DNA from: Benincasa hispida
Lineage: Eukaryota; Streptophyta; Magnoliopsida; Cucurbitales; Cucurbitaceae
Assembly: GCF_009727055.1 (NCBI RefSeq)
Contig: NC_052357.1
Span: 5,097,065 to 5,161,064 of the forward strand
DNA: 64,000 nt
Direction: 5' to 3'
Part shown: piece by piece, positions 57,321 to 64,000 of the stretch
Layout: every line of letters begins with the position of its first letter
Position numbering within the stretch: the stretch's first letter is position 1
The notes under the pieces: generated by a model
The model's input: only the letters and a program-made list of their open reading frames with translations
Told to the model about the DNA's origin: nothing
The model's database searches: none
Position numbers and translations under genes: made by a program

Positions 57321-60300
57321 ATGAACAAGATGAAGGCAATGGCAGCTTCGAGTAGTTCTGTTCAGATTTCCCCAGGGACTTGCTGTATCCCATTTCCCCA
57401 CCAAATCAACACCTTCAACACACCGCGCCGGCGTCTCTGCTTTACGAACTCCAAAGGTCAGTTCATCTTCTTCTCTCTCGTCGAATTGACACCATTGCTT
57501 GATTTCACCACTTCCTTGGCCCTCGTATTTCCCGTCAATCAAACCGGAAAATCCATTGGAATGAACTCACAACCTTTTTTTCCAATTAATATTTCTTTCT
57601 CCTGTCTACGTTTCAGAATTTCATGTGTTAGATTTCTAAAATTTCTGCCTCTTTTCGTCTCGTAGGGCTGGGAATCGGATGGTACGGATGTGGAATATGT
57701 GTACGGTCACCTGGTTGTGTGGTCGTCGCCGCGATAGCGGGAGGGAGGGAGAGGGAGCAAGCATCTTCTGCGTGGGATGAGGAGCCTTACGAATTGCTTC
57801 CGAACGGGAAGATACAGTACCTAGATGAACAAGATGTAGTAACCTTTCTAGATCCGCCTAAGGAGCTTATACCATTAGACCTTGCTTCTTATAATCCTGC
57901 TGCGTATCTTTGGTAGTAATTTCTTTCAAAACTTTCCCAATTGGCTTCTGTTTGTTTTCATATCATCCATAAATTGATTACAATCACTATAAATTTGTAA
58001 TGGTCAGTGGTTCTTCTGAAGTATAATTTTTGTATGATTGACAGGAAAAAGATTGAAGATATTCCTGAGGAACGACGTCATAGACTTTTGCAACTCCTAA
58101 CCCCTAGGTTACACATATGAAGCATTGTAATGCCTGTAGAGTTGTTTGTGCTCTTTCTTCTTCCTCATTAATGCAATTTTTTCTTGATTGGAATATATAT
58201 TTTTTCTAATTTGGTTGGGAACTATATCAGCAAGAACAGAATTCTAACTTTCAAGTTCTGTTAGGATTTTGGGGATTCTGAAACTAGCAATATAATTATA
58301 ATGCAGGTGTATATCAAGGGCTTGGGGAATAGCTGGGACACGATATGAGGATCCAAAGTTATTAAAAAAAATGGCATCTAGTTTGTTGCAAAATGAAGAT
58401 GGCATGGTTCTTGAATACTACTACTGCCTGAAGAGTGGAGGCAAGTAGTTCACTACATGCATAAAATTCCTAGGTTATTGTGTGGAAAGCTTAGAAATTG
58501 TGTGTCCTAATTTGTAAGATTCTTTCTCTGTATAAGGAAAATGATCTGATGAAGTACAACTGGACAAGAAAGAGTGAAATTTGTAAAGGGGTGGTGTTTT
58601 TTAGGAACTGATTTGATGTTCAAATATTCAAGGTTTTAGTTAATCTTTTTCCTCAAAATTATGATTATATCATGCAAGCCTGACAACTTTGATTTTTAAT
58701 TTCTTGAATAGGACAAATACCTATTGGTTGGATTAATCGTTTCAAGAAGGTGAAACTTATCAAATCTTTGTCCTCCTTTTCTTCTTTCGAATGTACAGTA
58801 CAATGGGATCTATCTATTTACATCTCCTTTTTTATTAGGCATTATTTTCTTGCAAGGATGGAAAGACATATGGGCGGATTATTGGTAAAGTCTATTGACC
58901 TTTGGAAACTATACGTTCTTCTCCTTTTATGACATTAGTAACTCAGTAAAACGACAGATTTCATGGCATTAAAACACGAATGAAGCCAGCTGATCCATTA
59001 TCCATTATCCTGTTGACATTTTATAAGTTTATTTCATCCTCGTTTTCTTTGTTCGTAAACATTGGTTAGATAGGACTATTTTGACGTATCACTATATCGA
59101 TAGGATGTGCATCTGTGTCCTTGAACATGCATGATGAGAAAGATCCAATTGTCACAACCTCATTCCTCTGTCTGTTTGATGTTGTTTTTAGAAAATGAAA
59201 ACGAATTATTTGATGATCAAACCTTAACATGGATGGTGCCTATTACCTATGTTAGTTCTACTAAGCCACTAAAAATTTCCTTCTGTTTCAATGTTGCTAA
59301 CATTTTACATTTCACAAATCAGGCATGTCCTTATTGGCTGGATTTGCAAATTCTGTTAGTCCATTGTACTTTGAGGTGAAACAACTTAAGGAAGTGATGT
59401 CAACCGAACATCCTTGTGATTTGGCATATGAATTTGGTGATGGGTTGTTCGATATTCATGAATACCCTGCAGGCTTTCCGGCTCCCGGTATGACACCAAA
59501 ATCATTTTTCATGTCTTTATTCATATTGATGAAACCTCATAAAATGCATTGGTTATTCCATGATACGATTTCAACCCAATCTTATGTTATCTATGCAAGT
59601 TAATTGTAACCAGAATATTTTTCTTGAAAGAAATGATAACTGAAAAAACTGTTAGGTTTCCATGCCTCTATTTTTCTCAGGCTCACTATGAAGTTTCAAG
59701 GTCTTTGCAACATAAGCTCCATATGTATATGAAGTCTTTAGTGTGTTTCTAGTCATTAGTGTGTTTCTTCATCTTTTTCATCCTATCTTATTTTTTGTGT
59801 TGACATTTATGAGTTATTTTCCATCCAATTCCAATCTTTTCTCCGACAAGTGCACGCCTGAGATCAGGTGTTGTGTAACCTTTGAGAGCAACCGACTTTT
59901 TGCATTTTAGCACCAAGATTGCACCATTTTGCTTCTAAGGTAGTGGGTTACTCCACGGCACAACGATTTGCAATAAGTCCTATCACTATTTACCATTAGG
60001 GACCAAATTAGTGACTTGGGAGATGGTTTGCATCTTTGGAGTTACACTCATGAATTTGCGATTGTGAAGGATGTTCTTCATTTGAGGTTATAAATACCCT
60101 TGTTACGTACATTTCACAATTTGCGACATTTCATTTATCACGCGCCATGCTTCTCTTTGGTTTTCCAAATTTTTGATACTCTGTGTATTTATCGTTATTT
60201 ATTACTATTATTATTATTTTTTCATCTTGCAGCCAAGCATCTATATCCTTTCAACGATCAGGTTGTAGTATATGTTCGATATCTCGGACCCGGAGTGTTA

Positions 60301-60411
60301 GTTGGCCAGGCATGGCAAGAAGGAAAAGCTCTGGAACAGGTGCCACGGAAATTATGTGCTGAAATATTGATGATCAAAGACTACAGTGAAAGTCCAGTCC
60401 AGAAGCAATAG
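57321..60411 (+). CDS. uncharacterised conserved plant protein, probably plastid-targeted (8 exons, 335 aa)
   Basis: Exons: 57321-57456, 57666-57912, 58045-58107, 58307-58440, 58712-58749, 58839-58884, 59323-59487, 60233-60411. They sum to 1008 nt in one frame, ending in TAG at 60409. I chose the first in-frame ATG; those at 57330 and 57339 are possible. The first about 45 residues are rich in Ser, Thr and basic residues with few acids, as in a chloroplast transit peptide. The mature part has conserved-looking blocks: PYELLPNGKIQYLDEQDVVTFLDPP, LASYNPAAYLWKKIEDIPEERR, RAWGIAGTRYEDPKL, GWINRFKKALFSCKDGKTYGRIIG, DLAYEFGDGLFD and NDQVVVYVRYLGPGVLVGQAW. No named domain or catalytic motif was recognised. 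It looks like a land-plant plastid protein of unknown role. Intron 4 uses a GC donor. Confidence 0.85.
58441..58711 (+). other. GC-AG intron (intron 4) of the plastid-protein gene
   Basis: The donor is GAG|GCAAGT, the consensus of natural GC-AG introns. The nearby GT donor (GCAA|GTAGTT) would shift the frame, while the GC donor keeps all 335 codons open. Confidence 0.8.
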
Positions 60412-60553
60412 CTGATGGATTTTATTCAACTCTTCCTTTTAAGAAAAGTAAAGATGCATTTTTGTAATTCATAGGTAAAAGATAATCCATTGACAACTCT
60501 GAAGTATTAGGTTTGTATGAAAAGTGTATTCAAGAACAAGCGGTGAAGGTGAA

Positions 60554-60671
60554 GGAGACCCTGACTGTAAATATAATTAACTAGGATAAAGACGCTGATC
60601 TGCCTGAAATATGGAGACCCTGACTGTAAATATAATTAACTTGGATAAAGACGCTGATCTGCCTGAAATAT
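60554..60671. repeat. 59-bp tandem duplication downstream of the plastid-protein gene
   Basis: Copies at 60554-60612 and 60613-60671 differ at one base (actaggat versus acttggat). They lie about 140 bp after the stop codon, probably in the 3'UTR, and look recent. Confidence 0.93.
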
Positions 60672-60734
60672 GGAGCTATAGTCAGGCTTCGAGTCAAAAT
60701 TGCTTTAAGCAGAAATGAAAAAAATCACATGTAA

Positions 60735-61340
60735 CATTAATTCACCTTCCATTTTCCTTTTGTTATGCTAAAAATAATAACTTTTTCAATAGAGAACAAA
60801 ATAGTAATTGAGAAGGTCACTTGAATTTGAAATTGCCAGGGTTGCCCGGTTGGCTGATTTAGTTGGCTCAAGATTCATCCTCGAACTCTGGCAGTTCTGT
60901 AATTGTCGGATGCTTAGGACTTGTTTGGTAGGAAATCTGAAAATTGAAAATTGAAAACAAGGGATTCAATAAAGGTAAAGCTGTATTTCATGTTTTTTTG
61001 ATAGCATATTCAGAAATTGAATTCTGATTTAAATACTTGTTTAAAAATGTATTTGATATTATATTTATAAATCATAAAATAGCTATAATTATCCACTAAA
61101 TATTATTCGACAATAAATTGTTTTTAATTTATTATGTTTTATGTTAAAAAAGATTTATATAATTTATAATACATTACCTAATGCATAATTTAATTTAAAT
61201 TATGCTTAGTGTTTTCCACAAGGCATAAACTAAAGGCAGGATATGTTTGTTTTTTAGGCTGCCGAGGATTTGTTGTTTTCTGCTCAACTAACATCGACTA
61301 CCTTAGGTCTCTTTAAGTTCTCTATGTTCTGTTTCGGTAA
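60735..61340. repeat. diverged duplicate of 46540-47580
   Basis: See 46540-47580. This copy is shorter because its AT-rich middle is reduced. It lies just downstream of the plastid-protein gene. Confidence 0.6.
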
Positions 61341-61606
61341 TTACATTTTCAATTCAAATATCACTCTAAAAACATACACAACATCGAGATTCTTTTTTCT
61401 GCCACTGACCACAATAAATATGATCATCTAATCATCTAATCATTATTAACCACGCTTTCTTCCCTTCGTGGATTCCCATGTTGATTCAACAGACAAAATA
61501 TTTATAGGTAAAGTACTGAATTTGGGCTATATGCCTTGTATGTTGCGCACCAACTTGAATATACCCAAATGACTAAAGGCATATAGTTTGAATCTACTCA
61601 AAAACG

Positions 61607-61642
<36 letters not shown>

Positions 61643-63004
61643 TAAAAAAATCCTATAGTTCTAAAATTTCAATTTTGACTTCCGGCTTAATGTCAAGTTA
61701 GTCCTCACAGTTTCAAAACTTATCTTTTTCCATTCCTAGGATTTGAGTATAGCTTCAATTGGATCTATATATGGTTTGGTCAAATCTATTGTTTATTCTA
61801 TTAAACAACCGACGTACCTAACTTGAGCATAGTTGAACTAAAGGGTCAAATATATCCACTTCACTCTTGTTGAACTGAAAAAAACGAGGCTACCATGTTT
61901 TATTTACATCCAATGAGTTGATGTGGCCTCGCTATATTAGATACAAAAAATGAGTAGGTGTTTGGATAGGTAAAAGATAATTTAAGGATGATTTATGAGG
62001 CTTAACTACTTATAAAGATTAAACTGAAACTTCTAAAATCAACAACCAAAACTAAATAGAAAAATTGAAACTTTTAAAACTATACAAACAACCATATGAG
62101 CCAATATTGTAATTTAAATATATACCTTTTTAATTTGTTCATATAATTTTTAGAAAGTTTTCTAAATTTTCATGGGTTCTAATAGTTTCATAATATTGTA
62201 CTGAGGCTCCAAAATCCCTGTTGTAATTGGTATCCAATCATACCATAGGAGAGATCTCTAGCAAAGTAGAAACATAAATGAGTTTAAAGAAGCCACGAAC
62301 TTTGTACTTCAGCATTGATTTCTGATGAGTCATTATCAAAACAGTAAAATAGAATAACTTTAACATGAAGTGTTTTACCCTTCTCTTTTCAAGTGGAGTT
62401 AACTCTAGAAGTTTCTGACTCGCATGCTGAGGTCATAATGTCATTGAATTTTAAATCATTCTCCAGGAAAATAGTAGCAGAACAGTTTATACTATTTTAT
62501 CAATTACCAGCTGAATTCTTAGGTTGACCAAGTCAAATGTTGAAAATCAGGTGGGCAGGACGAAATTAATTCATATACTCAGAGTGTTTTATGAATGAAG
62601 GGATTATTATAAACATTCTTTGACATTAATCTCTTTTAGGAGTTTTCTCATGGGTGGTTGGTTGCTGCTTCAGTTTCTTTTATGTCTCTAACCAGATGAA
62701 TAGAAATTTCTTAAGTTTGAAGACTGATTTCTTTACTTTTACATGCACAGACAAAAGGTAGTTGATCAGAACTTGTATCCTACGGTGGGTGAGAGATTTT
62801 GCACTGTTTATTTTTCGCAAGTGAGGTTTGGTTTGAAATGGCAGCCTTTTTATTTCCCAGATTGTTAAGTTTGGTGAAGAAAAAGTGAAAGAAGTGACAT
62901 TGAAGAAACCAGACAACAATTTTTTAACTCAAATCAGCAGGGAAAAAAAAAAGTTAGACAATATATAAGCTCAAGTGGTAGTTGAACCTGTTATTCCATT
63001 GTCA
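61341..63004. other. intergenic and EXO70 promoter region
   Basis: No gene is seen. It includes an (AT)n microsatellite at 61608-61634 followed by T and A runs, and 'tttcaattttgactt...agtcctcacagtttcaaaa' (61665-61715), a half of the 'aatttagtcc' foldback type. Minus-strand frames near 62680-62919 have no recognisable domain. Confidence 0.5.
61608..61634. repeat. (AT)n microsatellite
   Basis: About thirteen uninterrupted AT units followed by T10. Confidence 0.92.
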
Positions 63005-64000
63005 ATGGACGAGATGGAAGCCACTGGGAAGCTTGTTGCAGCTAGACAGCTCTTGAAAACTGGCCTTGAAAGGTCAAGAGATGTTGCATTTAAATTGGCC
63101 AATGCTGGACCAAGATTGAGAGACAAGGCTCAAAGGCTCGCAAATTTGGAAGCCAAGCTCGTTCAGATTCAGAAATGTAATTCTTTTGCTGTTGGCGATC
63201 AGATAGATCATGCCATTGGGCTTGCAACTGCGCTTCTTAATGTTTTCAACACTGTTTCTGAACTTCAGAACTCACTCATGGCCGATTCTTGTTCTCAACT
63301 CTCCAATTACCTCTCCATCATGAAACGATTTGAAGAAGCACTTGAATTTCTTGCTGATAATTGCTACCTTACAATTCAATGGTTGGATGGAATTGTTCGG
63401 TTTATTGAAGACAACGCAATTGTCAATGATCAACGTCTTCTCAATGTCAAAAACTCATTGGCAATTCTTCGTGAGTTGCAGACAGTTGAGAACAATGCTC
63501 GTATTAATGGAGGGCCTCTTGATTTTGCATTGAACAAGCTTGAATTTGAGTTCAAGAGGTTATTGAGAGACCATAGCGTCTCTCTTCATCTTGCTTCACC
63601 TGAAAACCAAGGCTTCATTGGTTTCTCACTATTGCAAGAATCTGTAGTTCAAGAATTACAGTCAATTCTTACTAGACTGAAAGCCAACGATCGAACTGAA
63701 AACTGCATATTGATATACGTCGAAGTTCGAAGTTCGAATGCTGAACTGAGTTTAAGAAATCTTGGTTTGGATTATCTTGAAACGTCAGTCGATGACTTGA
63801 GCAACATGCAGAGCATTGAAGATCATATCAACAGATGGAGCAAGCATCTTGAGCTTGCTGTGAAGCATTTATATGAGCCTGAATGTAAACTCTGCAATGA
63901 TATATTTGAGAAGATCGAATCCGAAGTTGGGACCAGATGTTTCGCTAAGATTGCATCACAATCTGGATTTATCTCTCTCCTTCAATTTGGGAGGAAAGTC
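63005..64000 (+). CDS. EXO70: exocyst subunit EXO70, N-terminal part (partial, runs off window)
   Basis: An open frame of 332 codons without a stop runs from the ATG at 63005 to the window end. An in-frame TAA at 62966 supports this start, though an upstream coding exon is not excluded. The N-terminus MDEMEATGKLVAARQLLKTGLERSR and NAGPRLRDKAQRLANLEAKL are the usual EXO70 N-terminal coiled region. CYLTIQWLDGIVRFIEDN and the later KLCNDIFEKI...CFAKIASQSGFISLLQFGRKV lead into the helical rod domain. Family knowledge: EXO70 helps tether secretory vesicles to the plasma membrane by binding phosphoinositides through its C-terminus, which is outside the window. The start looks closest to the EXO70A type, but the subgroup is uncertain. 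Plant EXO70 genes are often single-exon, in line with the long open frame. Confidence 0.92.
   Translation, partial: MDEMEATGKLVAARQLLKTGLERSRDVAFKLANAGPRLRDKAQRLANLEAKLVQIQKCNSFAVGDQIDHAIGLATALLNVFNTVSELQNSLMADSCSQLSNYLSIMKRFEEALEFLADNCYLTIQWLDGIVRFIEDNAIVNDQRLLNVKNSLAILRELQTVENNARINGGPLDFALNKLEFEFKRLLRDHSVSLHLASPENQGFIGFSLLQESVVQELQSILTRLKANDRTENCILIYVEVRSSNAELSLRNLGLDYLETSVDDLSNMQSIEDHINRWSKHLELAVKHLYEPECKLCNDIFEKIESEVGTRCFAKIASQSGFISLLQFGRKV

Noticed and set aside
62680..62919. 79-aa minus-strand frame upstream of EXO70
   Set aside because: No recognisable motif, and it lies in the likely promoter/leader of EXO70.
1..64000. CRISPR arrays, bacterial operons, rRNA genes
   Set aside because: No regularly spaced identical repeats with unique spacers, no Shine-Dalgarno-led gene strings and no rRNA sequence; the window is plant nuclear DNA.

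Overview
The window is nuclear DNA of a flowering plant, with long AT-rich introns, GT-AG splicing and many Ty1/copia, Ty3/gypsy and hAT relics. Foldback repeats built on TATCACTGATAG-like palindromes next to 'tttgctatatttgcaa' are, from memory, typical of cucurbit genomes, so a member of the Cucurbitaceae is my best guess. This is an inference from repeats, not a proven assignment.

Layout. 1-6528 is the 3' part of a dead Ty3/gypsy element (gag, protease, RT, RNase H, integrase) with its 2.1-kb 3' LTR. It is inserted in a copia-type LTR whose other half follows at 6529-7970. 9775-30739 (+) is a complete 33-exon autoinhibited Ca2+-ATPase gene, closest to ACA9. Its introns carry a full-length antisense copia element (19129-24011, 5-bp target duplication), a 764-bp non-autonomous hAT element (26995-27758, 8-bp target duplication), a MITE, tandem repeats and microsatellites. 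32925-35755 (-) is a complete six-exon Golgi-type O-fucosyltransferase-like gene of the MANNAN SYNTHESIS-RELATED group. 36-38 kb is AT-rich intergenic DNA. 38883-42910 is a hAT element with terminal inverted repeats and a perfect 8-bp target duplication. It carries a decayed transposase gene and sits inside an array of TATCA palindromes. 43-57 kb is a repeat graveyard: a polypurine tract, an RNase H-like relic, a solo copia LTR, a rearranged copia element with an inverted LTR piece inside its 5' LTR, and a gypsy LTR remnant. 57321-60411 (+) is a complete eight-exon gene for an uncharacterised, probably plastid-targeted protein, with one GC-AG intron. 63005-64000 (+) is the 5' part of an EXO70 exocyst gene that runs off the window.

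The four cellular genes act in different places: plasma-membrane calcium efflux, Golgi glycan synthesis, plastid, and exocytosis. Nothing in the sequence suggests they form a pathway or cluster. I found no CRISPR array, no convincing tRNA or rRNA gene, and no clear new biological system.

The most unexpected observations are technical and structural. One is a Nextera mate-pair junction adapter left in the assembly at 3227-3260, inside a 167-bp false insertion. Another is a second N-join with an 18-bp overlap at 53250. The rest are several transposon insertions whose ends and target duplications can be read exactly.
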